In this document: positions 1 to 10,790 of the stretch, one piece after another
Position numbering within the stretch: the first letter of the stretch is position 1
Layout of the letters: every line of letters begins with the position of its first letter
Origin: Isoetes taiwanensis
Lineage: Eukaryota; Streptophyta; Lycopodiopsida; Isoetales; Isoetaceae
Length of the DNA: 64,000 nt
Reading direction: 5' to 3'
Assembly (NCBI GenBank): GCA_021234155.1
Contig: JAJEKV010000411.1
Location: 124,001 to 188,000, forward strand
Program-made: the position numbers and the translations under genes
The notes under the pieces: generated by a model
Told to the model about the DNA's origin: nothing
Databases searched by the model: none
The model's input: only the letters and a program-made list of their open reading frames with translations

Positions 1-1540
1 CAGCTCATCATCTATTTTGGCATTCTCTTTTAGTATTTGTGCCTCTGTTCTTCTTTTTCTTGCAGGCTGCTCTACAGATACCTCCTCTTACTGAAGATTT
101 TCGATTTGTACCTGCACAGGCTCAAGATTGACATCAGCATTTATGAGTTTCATTTCAGGCCCTTCATCAAACACAAATTTAACTTTTGGTTTTGAACATT
201 TGGTCTCCATCATATCAGCTCTACCCTTTGTTTCAAGTCTTGTGACCTCATCATGAGTATTTACTTTTGGAATAATTTTATAATATTGTGTCTCATCAAA
301 CACTACATCTATGCTTATCAACATCCCTTTCTTTTTTGGATCATAAAGCCTATATGCTTTTGACTGCTCATCATATCCCACCAAGTATGAGAGTAAGCTC
401 TGTCATCAAGTTTTTTTGTTAGTTCTTCTGGCACATGTACAAAAACCAAACATCCATAGCTTTTGGTTTCTTACCATTCCAAAGCATCTCGGATTTAGCA
501 TCATTTGTGCTTGATGATGGCAGCAAATTTTGAATATAAACAGATGTTCTCACTGCTTCTTCCCACAAAAAGTTTGGAAGGCCTGCATTCTTAAGCATGC
601 TCTTCACATCATTAAGAATTGTGCAGTTTTTCTCTCAGCAATCCGAGTTTGCTGTGGAGAATCTACATGTCAATTGTCTCTTAGTACCCTTATTTTTGCA
701 GTAAGCCTTGAATTCATTTGAGAGGCACTCTCTTCCCCTGTCAGAACGTAGGCACCTTATATTTCTTCCCATTTCTAGTTCAACTTCACTCCGGTACTGC
801 TTGAATGCTTCAAAAGCCATATCCTTTGATCTTAGACTTTACACCTTTGTTCTTCTGCTAAAATCATCAATGAAAGTCGTGAAGTATTTCTTTCCTGTCA
901 TGCTAGTGACATTCAATGGGCCACACAGATCTGTGTGCACCAAATCTAGTATATCTTTTGCCTTTTTTGAAGATTTTCTGAAAGGAAGTCTATTATGCTT
1001 GCCAAGTAGGCAGCCTGCACATTTAAACTCATCATCATTGTTGTCCTGAGCATTTAGCAAGCCTTATTTAATGAGTTGTTCTACTGTTCTGAAATTCACA
1101 TGACACAACCTTTTATGCCATGTTGTAACAGATGGGCATGCAACTAAATTTAAACTTGACAAATAGTAGTCAGTATTCAAGCCAGATAAATTCACAACAT
1201 GCTTTCCAGTGAATATAATTTTATTACCCTTGAAAACATTACAATGCACATTTTCAAAAACAACCTTGTATCCAAGGTCCACGAGCTGACACATGGAAAT
1301 TAAATTCTCAACTAGCCCAAGAACACAAGGCACATCCTTTAGTTCAACTAATTTTCCTTCCAAGTCAAAAAGTTCAAGCATCCCATTGTCTTCAATCTTC
1401 TGAAGTTCACCATTTCCCAGTTGGACATGTCCATCTCTTCTTCCTTTGCAGTCTTTAAGCATTTTAGAGGAACAAGGTACTGTCCTCTCAGCTCTCCAAT
1501 CTATAATTCCATCAATTTTCTTATGTGTTAGAGCATGCAA
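1..1540 (-). pseudogene. Copia pol fragment: protease end, pre-integrase, integrase core
   Basis: 1064-1540 carries the end of the aspartic protease (VPCVLGLVENLISMCQL, the conserved LxxNLxS region) and the pre-integrase box TTWHKRLCHVNFRTVEQL. 839-1060 continues with CAGCLLGKHNRLPF and the integrase core start HTDLCGPL..TFIDDFSR. 635-820 holds the next core block (IRCLRSDRGRECLSNEFK, with the second catalytic Asp as SDRG). 419-607 has the WEEAVRTSVYIQNLLP block. 88-384 is the linker before RT (VGYDEQSKAYRLYDP). Pieces lie in different frames or are separated by stops, so no functional polyprotein can be made. Confidence 0.8.
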
Positions 1541-1547
1541 CTCAGAT

Positions 1548-2411
1548 TTACGTTATCTCTTCGTCTTCATTTGGTTCCTCTTCATCATTCTTGGCTTCTT
1601 GAGTGAGATTTACTGCTGGGTTTCCTCGGCCAGCACCCCTGCCCCTATTGCCATGACCTCCTCGGACTCCTCCCCATCTTCCTCTGCCTTTGCCTTTAGT
1701 AGAACCCCCTCCAGGACTAGGACAATTTGCAGATACATGTCCTTTACCATCATAATTATAGCATACCATCTCTTTTCCAAGTTTAGGGTAGTCATTTTTC
1801 AAATGACCATAACTGTCACGGTTGTAGCATGGCCCAACTTTGCCCTTGATATTGTAAGAATTGCTTCCCTTCTTACCTTTAGATTTCCCTGCATACAACA
1901 CCTCGGTTGACTGATCATCATCATCATTAGCTTCTTGCTCTAATTCAGTTCTCACCATTTGAATGGCATGCTCCTTGGGCCGTGCTACATTTCTCAATAG
2001 AGTGGCCAACTGATGATTAGGCACAGACCTTGCAATGGCTAAAATTTGATACTGCTCATTTAGAATGACTCCTGCATCTTCAAGGTCTGCAACAATGCCA
2101 TCAAATTTCTCACGAAATTCTGTTAGATTATCTTTGTCATGCAGCTTAAGTTTCCTTAACTGTTTTTCTAAAACATCTAACTGAGATGATGATTTGGCCT
2201 CATAAGTTTTTTCTATATAAATCCACATATCTCTTGATGACATACCTCTTAATCTTAGCTTGATAACTAAACCAACCTTGCAAGTGATCATGGCTTGAGC
2301 TTCCATAATTCTAAAGCCTTCATCACTGTCCAAACTAACTCCAGAAGCTGTTGTAGTAATTTGCCCACCTTCATTTATATCGAACCTTTTAGAAGACCCT
2401 AAATTGAACAT
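1548..2411 (-). pseudogene. Copia gag with two CCHC zinc knuckles
   Basis: Open frame of 287 residues. The middle has the UBN2/copia-gag signature (KLKLHDKDNLTEFREKFD, then an IARSVPNHQLATLLRN-like stretch). Two zinc knuckles follow near residues 195-230: CYNRDSYGHLKNDY is decayed (the last Cys is Tyr), while CYNYDGKGHVSANC is intact. A Gly/Arg-rich nucleic-acid-binding tail ends the frame. The N-terminus looks internally deleted: a normal copia gag start (MFNLGSSKRFDI) jumps straight to a mid-domain sequence without the usual FNGxNFxxW segment. Gag would package the element RNA. A TGA/TAA break at about 1545 separates it from the protease end. Confidence 0.8.
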
Positions 2412-2515
2412 GATCTTCTTCTCTAGCCAATATAAACGGCCTCACAATATTCATGCCGTCATCATTGCAGTCTTCAATCTCATAGTTTAGAATACATGTA
2501 CAACTAGACATTATT

Positions 2516-2659
2516 CATATTCTTTATTGGAAACAAAAGTTTCGCAAGCTACTAAAAATTGCGAAAATTGGCCTTATTCAATGTTCAAGTATGACTACTT
2601 GTGAAAGCGGTTTTAGCCGTATGAAATGCATCAAAAACAAGTTTAGAAATAGAGAATAA
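2516..2659 (+). pseudogene. hAT transposase C-terminal fragment
   Basis: A short open stretch ends at TAA 2657-2659 and encodes a typical C-terminal dimerisation motif of hAT transposases: FRKLLKIAKIGL, then TTCESGFSRMKCIKNKFRNR (compare the family pattern CERxFSxMxxIKxxxRNR). In-frame similarity may continue weakly to about 2830 (YPLEKCERRFQEDN). It has no start codon and no catalytic core, so it is a relic. It abuts the copia relic on the opposite strand, which suggests one element inserted into or beside the other. Confidence 0.6.
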
Positions 2660-4286
2660 AGAGATGGCATTCAGATCTCAATAGGGGGGCCCCAAGTTAG
2701 GGGATTTTGACTTTGGTGAAAGTATTAATTTGTGGTAGAATAGTGCATAATATCGACAAATCTTTACGAGGTATCCACTTGAGAAGTGCGAGAGAAGATT
2801 TCAAGAAGACAACATGCTTATTGAAGAGGTAGATGAAGACTTATCGTGAATTCGTTATGACGAGACAAACTTTTTTTACCTTGACGTTGTAATTCTGCTT
2901 AAGTTCCTTATCTTATAGCTCTAAAATATTATGATATGATACGCAGATTTTATTTATGTTGTTATCTATATGGCGTAGCTACAACGTTATGCTCAGGCAA
3001 ACTTTTTTGAACTTTATATTCTGATTTGTGTAAGTTGCATAACATTATAACGTGATATGATATTTGGAGTCTATTTATGTTATTATTTATATGGCGTATC
3101 CTCAATGTAGCATTTTGATTTGATTTTGATGTGATATCATAGCTATTTGAATAGTGGCAATGAAATGATTGTTAAGTTTTTTTTTTTGTCTTGGAAAAAT
3201 GGGATCCGGTTGTGAATTTTGTTTGCAGGAACGATCCGATTCAATTATAATTTTTGATTGAGTGAAAACTACAAAAAAAAAATTCAATAGGAGGAAAGGG
3301 TTTTTCCAATGCTGGTGGACTACTCCTGGCTATGAGCTGTCAGATCACCACCAGATAAAGGGGAATTGTGTTCCAAAAGTATTACGTTAGTACAACTAAT
3401 ACCAATTTATTCCTTGTATTCAATAAATCTGCTTAATGTGGTGACATGGTACTTAAATCCTAGAAATTTTCTGTCCGCGTAAAGTTTATTGATGCATTTC
3501 TTGCCTTATCCGCCAATCACTGTGTGAAATGCATTCCACAATTTTTTCAAGAATGTTTTATTCTGAAGATCTTAATCCACTAATATTAGATTCTATAGTT
3601 TTTTAGTCTTCAAATTTTAGTTTGTATTTCTGCTTTCTTGTTCTTTACTGCAACGAGGCAAAATTTTCATTTTCAATGACAAAAAACATGCACTAGAATA
3701 ATTCTAGAGTTTTGCAAGGATTGATTTAAAAAAATCTGATATCATTTCAAAAATTTGGTACAAAATCTAGAAAGATTTGCACTGAGGCGAATCAGAAACA
3801 TTTGCACTAAAACAAAATCTAAAAACATCCACATTGAAATAAAATAAGAAAGAGGGCAGCAAACAGCTCGAGAAGCCCGATGCCAAGCAATCATGTCAAA
3901 GAATCGCTGAAAATTATCGAAACCAAAAAAAGATCATACATTTCCTTACAAAATTTAAAAAAAATTGGAGGGGGGAGAGGAGGGGGAGAGAGAAGCCGGA
4001 CCACAGTGCCCTAGTAAGACAATGAAGAACCTCGATCGCCTCTAAGGAGAGCAGACGGCGTCAAGAAGACGCCATAGCGAGAGCTCGACGAAGAAGAAAG
4101 AGAAGGAAATAGTAAAAAACAACTTCCATATATATGGCCACACGTCATTAGAAAACGAGTCACCTAAAACCAGTGTTGTTTCAGTGCGGGTGCGGCACCT
4201 TTCAAGTACTTAGCATACCGCACTGCAGGTACGATCACGCATTTAATAAAAATGAAATATTTTTGCTTCAAATTTTTGAAATTTTC
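2660..4286. other. Intergenic, AT-rich, no gene seen
   Basis: Only short spurious open frames, poly-T and poly-A runs, and a purine-rich stretch near 3960-4000. A 48-52 bp pattern around GGCGTA(T/G) appears twice (about 2970 and 3090, both next to TTATTTATATGGCGTA-type sequence), which suggests a small decayed repeat. Nothing else is supportable. Confidence 0.5.
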
Positions 4287-4400
4287 AACACAAGTACGGT
4301 AAGTATTTTAAAGGTACGGTACGTATTTTATAGGTACTGTAAGTATTTTACAAGTATTTTATAGGTACGGTACGTATCTTATAGGTACGGTAACAACACT
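4287..4400. repeat. Degenerate tandem array of about 20-bp GGTACGGTA units
   Basis: About five imperfect units, each with GGTACGGTA(C/A)G followed by TATTTTATA or a close variant, run head to tail from 4287 to 4400. Similar GTACG/GTGCGG words continue more loosely on both sides (4185-4500). No coding potential. Confidence 0.7.
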
Positions 4401-4538
4401 TTTAACGATCGGTTTTTTTCTAAGACGTTAAAAACTCGTGAGGTGCGCTTCTTGAGGTATGATACGTAAAATACTTTACAAGACCGCATGCGGTACAGTA
4501 GTACCGCAACAACACTGCCTAAAACTTCACTTGACACG

Positions 4539-5182
4539 AATGTTTGCATGTAGGGATTTTGGCCACAAAAATTGTCCTTTACGTTGTTTCACCTCGTACA
4601 ATTTTCTACAGCGCTGCTATCGGCTCCCCAAACTGACTAGAGCAACCAGGAGGATTTACTTGGGTGAATCCTCCAAGCCATTGGAGGATTGGAGGATTCG
4701 CTTGAGTGAATTCTCCAATCCAATCAGCTCAAAAAGCCTGCAACAAGCCTATAAAGCATAGCTACCGGGAACCAAGTTCCCAACTCCGTTCCTGTTCCCG
4801 TTCCCAACTCCGTTCCCGAGGGTCCAGAGGTCCATAAGTTCCCACTTTAGTTCCCAGTAGAAAAGGGAATATACCTCAAATATACTCAAAGGACCCTCAA
4901 ATATACTCGAATATCCCGTTCCCATCCATTCCCGTTCCCGTTCCGAATTTTGGGTCCAAGTTCCCGTCCCGTATAAAGTGCAATCAAGGCATGCAACATG
5001 CATATAAACTGACACCTGCCACTAGGAGGATTCGCTTGAGTGAATCCTCCAAGCCAAGGAGGATTCGCTTGTGTGAATCCTGAGGATCCGCTTGAATGAA
5101 TCCTCCTTGGTTGCTCTAGTTAATTTTGGGAGCCAATAAAGTGGGCGAATTTTAGGCCAGAATCCCTACCACACAAACATTC
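4539..5182. mobile_element. Non-autonomous inverted-repeat DNA element (MITE/foldback-like)
   Basis: The two ends are inverted copies. The left end begins GAATGTTTGCATGTAGGGAT and includes TTTGGCC, GGCTCCC and CTAGAGCAACC(A)AGGAGGAT. The right end, read in reverse complement, shows the same blocks in the same order (GAATGTTTGTGTGGTAGGGA, CTGGCC, GGCTCCC, CTAGAGCAACCAAGGAGGAT). Arms are roughly 100 bp and about 70-75% matched with small indels. Inside lie several copies of GGATTCGCTTGAGTGAATCC, itself a near-palindrome. There is no transposase, so movement would depend on an autonomous relative. No clear target duplication was found. Confidence 0.65.
4758..4975. repeat. Pyrimidine-rich CCGTTCCC repeat block nested in the element
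   Basis: This block is dominated by variants of GTTCCCAACTCCGTTCC and CCCGTTCCCGTTCC, plus two copies of CTCAAATATACTC. It is bounded on each side by the word TATAAAG (4750-4756 and 4973-4979), which could be a 7-bp target duplication of a small insertion inside the inverted-repeat element. The open frame that crosses it is low complexity and not a gene. Confidence 0.5.
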
Positions 5183-5816
5183 CTATATACAAAAATCTTG
5201 GTTTTAATATGGATATATGACTAGGAGAACAAATAAAGAGTGATGTGAATTGTAAGTACTTATCATCACGTGAATGCTAATAGATGAACTGAAGCAAAAT
5301 AGGACAATTGGTACTGCTGAATAAGAAATGTGTATATGTGTACAAAAACAATGGTACTTGGATGATTAGGACAAGCTAGCTAAGAAAGCATGTTGAACAA
5401 AAAAGAGTGAAAGGTAGATGGATGTGAAGGTCCAACAGAAAGACAGTCAGAGATGCAGACGAAATGCTTACAAGTTGGGAATTTTTTTTAAAGTGGGAGC
5501 ATGGGCTTTGAGGCCTTGAAGAGAGTGCGAAATTTGGAATGATGGTTTAAATAATATATTACAAGCGCTGACTGACTTGGAAACTAAGTCCTTGCATGAA
5601 TAACAGCCCAACCCATCCCCATCTGCCCTGCTCCATGCCGTTTATAAGTTGCTCTCTCGTACCAAAAAATGTGCTAAGCTTTTTCTAGGAGACTGCCGGC
5701 GGAATACATACAAAACTTTTCTTGGTCTCTTTACAGGCACTCCGGTTTGAATGACTTGAAATGTCGCCTGCATCAACATCCAAAATATCCTCATCAGAAC
5801 CCACACACATAATCAA
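5183..5816. other. Downstream flank of SOSEKI gene, no gene seen
   Basis: AT-rich sequence without a convincing open frame. It lies 3' of the minus-strand SOSEKI gene and probably holds its 3' UTR, but no polyadenylation site could be fixed. Confidence 0.45.
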
Positions 5817-7928
5817 TCACACAGACGAGACAACATTTGGGAATTCATTGGGAATCTGAGCCTTGAGCATGGGAAGTAGGATCATTCGCTTCATTAAATT
5901 AAAAAATTTGTATTGAAAAATACAAGCAGGCCAAGCCAAAATGATTGTGCTTGGAGGCAGTACTAGGGAGATTACCTGCCAACAATGCTTAAGAATGCCT
6001 CTTTTGGAAGAAGAGGAGTTCTTCCAGGGATGCCGATGAGTCTTTGGGAGCTTAATACTCATCATCTTGAGGCCAAGACTAGGATCACGAACCATGTGAT
6101 TAGACAAACTATTACGAAGGCTCAGAGACAGCCATCTTGTACTGGGATTTCTCTGCATTCTTGGCTCGGGTTCAAGTTCCTTCTCAAGCAATTCTGCTGT
6201 GCGTAAATTTCTGCCTACTTTGCTACCTTTGCCAAAGACCTTGTCGATAAGATCATCCAACTCTTTGCCAGAAGCAGAGGCTCTGGAGAGAATGGAAAAT
6301 CTAAGAAGGGGGGTTTTTGGTGAAACAATCAAGCAGAGCATAGCAGATCAGAATTTAAAATACCTGCTGGAAAAGGAAGAGCAGCGGCTGACGTCTGCGG
6401 AGGACTTATCATGGACAGGCGAAGAATTAGCAGTGACGGCTTCCTTGATGTCAAAAAATTCGGAGCTGTATTGCACCAGGGGCTCAGAGACCAATCTGTT
6501 GGAGCAAATCTGGGTCTTCAAGCAATTGGGGGGGATGGGTTTGGGGGTGGATATGGAGGGGTGTTCTTGAGAGTCCTGGTAAGAAGAGCATTCAGAAAAT
6601 GCCGCTTCAGAGGAGGTGCCTTGCGTTTTAGTGTCTACGCCACCGCAGTATGAAAGGATGTGCAAAAGCATGCAAGATGGGTGCTTCAGCTTCCGTCTGC
6701 CTTTCGATGCTTTCTTCTCCTCTTTGGCCGCAGAAACAATCTGGTGCACTACTTTCTTTTCACTGGCATAGCTGCTGCAGCTGGTGGAGCTTGGCTCTGT
6801 CTGAGTGCCCACATCACACACATGTTCCGCTATAGCTGCTGCGGCCGAAGATCTGAGCTCACAAACTTTAATGTCGCTGAAGTTCTGACTGCTCGATTCG
6901 TCAGAAGCTGCACTGCTGCTGCCTTTGCTTTGCTCATCTCGTCTGTTACAAGCAGGAGCAGAGCATTCCACTGTGCTGGTGCTCCTGCTCACTTGAGTAA
7001 TAGGCTGAGGCTGAGGCTGAGGCTCCTTGGGGCTCATCGAATCCGGCGCTTTCAGCCAGTTTTCTGCTCCCCTGTACTTCCTTTGAAGCGCCTCCATTCC
7101 TCCTCCCTTCACATTCTCGCACATCCCGTTTGCCATAGCTGGCTTCATCACTTTGATATCTGTGTTCATTTACAACTTTTCTAAGTAAGTATGCTTTCTC
7201 ATATATGAACAGAAACAGATCCTATAGTTCCCCTGTCTGTCCTGCCTAGGATTCTCACTCATTCTACTGTTTTAGTTTACAGGAACATCGAATGTTATAC
7301 CTTGACTTTTCTCCAAATACTCGGAGCCTTTAAGAATATATTCTCCGCTTTGAACTGGGGTAAGCGAATCCTCGTCAGAAACATCTTGCCAAATCTGCGT
7401 GCTTTTGTAAAGCCTGAAACCACGAGCACGAGCAAAGTTTGAATTTCGAACCAGATTACAGTATGAAATGTAAATTTACCTCTTACAGGACCAAGAAAAC
7501 ATATTTGGCATCGCATTTCCCCGAAGAGCAGTGAGGCGCTGCTTCACGTCTGAAGGAAACAAGGAATTAAGACCATACTAATGAAATTTTGATGAATTAT
7601 TGGAGGCGAGCAAACCTGCGAGACGAAGACCATCAGGCGACGATATTGGAACTTCAATCATGTGAGGGGGCTCCAGCTTTCCAGCTCTGCTGAGGTAATA
7701 CACTACCTGAGCTTTGTTCCCACATTGCGACATCTCATGCCCTCTTTTGTTTTACAGCAAATGCTTTTTCATAGAGCTTGCGAAAATCTATTCAGTTCTC
7801 AGCTCTGGCATTGTAGAAAGGAATCGAAGCCCCAAAACCATACCTTCTGTTCCGCTAGATCGTGCGGTTAAACTTGCTTCCGGCGACCAGATCCATCGTA
7901 TCAAATAATTGAATCGACGTCGATACAT
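5817..7928 (-). CDS. SOK-like: SOSEKI (DUF966, DIX-like) polarity protein, six exons
   Basis: Proposed exons: 7928-7844, 7711-7616, 7549-7480, 7413-7301, 7159-6364, 6300-5817; all junctions keep frame (about 547 residues). Exons 2-4 encode the N-terminal DIX-like domain (residues about 30-120): VVYYLSRAGKLEPPHMIEV, PISSPDGLRLADVKQRLTAL, NMFSWSCKRLY, IWQDV and GEYILKGSEYL. These are diagnostic of SOSEKI proteins, which polymerise at cell edges and mark polarity. The Cys-containing motif CMLLHILSY (about 284-292) matches the conserved CMLLxLIS box; the rest is Ser-rich and disordered. Exon 1 (first 28 residues) rests on a weak acceptor at 7712 and is the least certain part. Beyond about residue 440 no family motif is seen; a possible donor at 5975 could end exon 6 early. 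Introns 2, 3 and 5 are only 63-66 nt. Confidence 0.85.
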
Positions 7929-8355
7929 TTTTTTAATATTTGTTTAGTCCTTTTTTAGGCAAAAGGCATGTTACCTGTCATTTTGAACCATGTTACCTAC
8001 TAATGCAACTCCACGCATTTTAGATAGCGCACGAAGTAACCAACATAAAGTCAGCAATCCTAATTTGCCATATGCTCGGAAGAAAACTTAAAGCTTACCA
8101 AGCAGTAGACATACTCTATAGTAAATAATAACATGGCCACTTGCATCATGCTTCTAGCATGCTCGTTCATAGAAATTATAAACTAGACCATAAAAAAAGA
8201 AAGTAAATGTAATGTTGAAAATCTACCAAGATATCATGCATAAGGTTCGCTAATGATCTATTAAAAAAAAAGATCTGGTGGTAAAAAAAGCCATAAAGCA
8301 AAAAATGCCTCATTTTTTATACGCTCTCATGGTATTTATCACTTCAAAAACCAAT
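7929..8355. other. SOSEKI upstream region, no other gene seen
   Basis: AT-rich sequence upstream of the proposed SOSEKI start codon. It should contain the promoter and 5' UTR, but no TATA box or start site can be chosen with confidence. Confidence 0.4.
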
Positions 8356-8495
8356 AAAGAGTAATAATGGAAACTCGATAATAAATATCTAATATCTAGC
8401 ATAATAATAGGGGGTCCTTTTGTGTAAGAGTAATAATGGAAACTCGATAATAAATATCTAATATCTAGCATAATAATAGGGGTCCTTTTGTGTTT
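8356..8495. repeat. Two-copy tandem duplication, 69-bp period
   Basis: A unit starting GAGTAATAATGGAAACTCGA and ending near GGGTCCTTTTGTGT is present twice, head to tail, with the repeated word at 8361 and 8430. The copies are almost identical, so the duplication is recent. Confidence 0.9.
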
Positions 8496-10341
8496 TTGTA
8501 CGCTTTTCAATATGGTTTTTGCTACAATTTAGTTGATGTATTGTTTGATTGTACTAAATAATATTTCTAGAGTGCACCCTTTTTTCGGTTATTGATTTTA
8601 GAAAGAAAGAGAGATTGCGTGGTCGTGTCTGTTTTTCCTCCTTCTTCATTCTGTATTTTAAATAATGGAACTTCTTCTTTTCATTTCTGTGAGCACGCAG
8701 AGGTCCTTTAGTTCAGTTTAGGATTTTGAGACCCTTCAGTTTAGGGTTCCGAGGCCCACAGTTCTTGCTTTCATCTGTAAGCCATAGATTGATTTCAATT
8801 CGCATGGTTTGGCTTGGTGTATTATGGATTGCAGCATCTACGTCAATGTATGTTATGGCACCTTAGGTATGTCGGACCCTTATAGAACTCCATTTGCGTG
8901 CACAGCTTAGAGAAGCGAAAGCAAAGGTAGGTCGCGAGCAGCTCCACATATCCTCATCTATAGTAAGGTCTGTGATACGAATTCAAGTATTTACAAAGCT
9001 AGGAACCTTGAATTTATAGCTTAAGACAAGAGCTAGAGTAAATCGGAGACAAGTTATATTCGACAGGTTGTATTCTAAAAATAGACTTATCGACTTAGCA
9101 ATCTACTCCAAGTACAAACCCATTAAAACTTCTCAAGTAGTTTTTAGACAAGGAATTAGGCCCGGGATTAATTTCGGATAGAGCGTGTGAATCAGCTGAG
9201 GTCTTCCAAATGGGCTCAAATCTTCAAGGTCTAGTCACTGGATCTTCAAGGCTTGTTTGTTGGGCAGAAACCACTTGTGCAGAACAAATTTGGAGGAGCC
9301 GAGTTCGCAGACAAGGCAGATCTATGTTCGCATGGCCATAAACTTAAAAAAAATAGGTGCTTCATTGTTGTTCTGATCATCGACGAGGTAAACTGGTCGT
9401 CTATTTTATAGCCAAAGTTTCCTTTTTGCTAATGTATCATTGGGTAGACCTGTATAGGAATTTTATGCATATCTTATTGGGGACAGCATAAGAGACATGT
9501 TGCTTAAGCGTAAGAATAGCAGAACTACACGAGGTATTTACACCTCTTCATTTATATTTTATTTAAGAGGAGAGATATAAAGAAATTTCTACAAAGCATT
9601 TGAATGTCCATGAGACTTTAAGTTGGTATACATAGGTAGATTGTTGTGGGTGCAGATGCCAATATTGCGCTTCAAGTTAATATAGAACGCACACTCATCA
9701 TTTGAAGTGGCCTCAAACATTTGTAGTAGAATACATGAAATTTGTGACACTATGAAATAGGTTTTGAGGTATATGCAATTGTACAATTGAATCTCCAAAT
9801 ATTTACAGCAGTACATTAGAATCTCATATACATTGCGTGAAACAGGTGTTGACAGAAGATTCAAGCACTTGTATTCACCCTTAATTATTATGGCTATAAT
9901 ATGTCACTCCAGGGGTTTCATGCACAGAGATTTTCATGAATAGATGTTAAAATTTGCAGCGTAGAAGAATCTAATTATGGCTTTCGCATCTTTTGTTGCA
10001 TTGGAATCTGATTATGGTTTTGGCATCTTGTGTTGCATTGGAATCGTGTACATATTTTACGAATGTGGTCACATCTATGCATTTTGCTTGAGGTACCAGC
10101 GAAACATTTAAAACGATCATTGCGTGCTTTTGTGCCATTCTGTAGCCAAGTTACAACTAAAAGTTTTAATTCAACTATGTTTTGTCCCCCCTCCCACACC
10201 CCCTCCCCAACAAAAAAATAGAGACCTCACGTTAAACTAGAATACCCAAGCTTCTTATTAATTAATATTAGGCCCTTGAAGTTTACCCATGTTTGCTTTT
10301 GTTAGGGTCCGAAAGGGCCCAATTTTTTTTTAATATAACAA
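8496..10341. other. Intergenic, no gene seen
   Basis: No convincing coding sequence. Short open frames are at chance length and show no recognisable motif. There is a C-rich run near 10190-10205. Confidence 0.45.
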
Positions 10342-10790
10342 GCAACACATAACTACCATTAACGTTAATTAACACAAACCATTACATCCAACACTTTTAA
10401 ATTAAGACCCTCCTAAAACCCCCTTTGGTTTAGGTGCATGTTCATGGGGGGGTGATGTAGGGTAGTGAGAGCTCTATAATCATATCACACATGTACAAAA
10501 TCAACGCCATTTAGTACATTGACTCAATTCTTATAATATTTTGCAAACCTCGTTGTACATTATACCAAAATTTGTACAAGCATACTCCATAAACGACGAT
10601 CGCTATCTACGGCCTAGATCGAGGAATAAAGGCCAAACATACCCATCCGAAAGCTCTCGATGCCTGGAGTCACTCCCCATATGAATATGAACCCAAACCA
10701 AAGGGGGTTTCATGGGGATCTTAATTTAAAAGTGTTGGATATAATGGTTTGTGTATTGGAACTTTAATACAATGGTCTTAAACACTCAAA
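10342..10790. repeat. Imperfect inverted repeat (foldback), arms about 80 bp
   Basis: The left arm (about 10365-10450) includes AACACAAACCATTACATCCA, ACACTTTTAAATTAAGA and CCCCCTTTGGTTTAGG. The right arm (about 10685-10760) holds their reverse complements in order: CCAAACCAAAGGGGGTTT, TCTTAATTTAAAAGTGTTGG and ATAATGGTTTGTGT. The loop is about 240 bp. No transposase is encoded. It may be a MITE or the two ends of a small decayed element. Confidence 0.65.

Larger units (their letters stand above)
1..2411 (-). mobile_element. Decayed Ty1/copia LTR retrotransposon, cut by window edge
   Basis: Reading the minus strand from 2411 down, the order is gag with two zinc knuckles, end of protease, GAG-pre-integrase, integrase core and the integrase-to-RT linker. 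This is the Ty1/copia order (integrase before RT). RT and RNase H should lie beyond base 1. The coding sequence is broken by stops and frameshifts into at least six pieces (1548-2411, 1064-1540, 839-1060, 635-820, 419-607, 88-384), so it is a dead copy. No LTR, primer binding site or target duplication could be placed on the 5' side (above 2411). Confidence 0.85.

Noticed and set aside
1446-1910. 154-residue plus-strand frame
   Set aside because: Antisense of the copia gag and protease relic; no recognisable domain.
6411-7184. Plus-strand open frames across the SOSEKI exons
   Set aside because: They are shadows of the minus-strand gene, whose exons carry family motifs and phase-consistent splice sites.
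9589-9864. 91-residue minus-strand frame
   Set aside because: AT-rich, no motif, no splice context; chance length in this composition.
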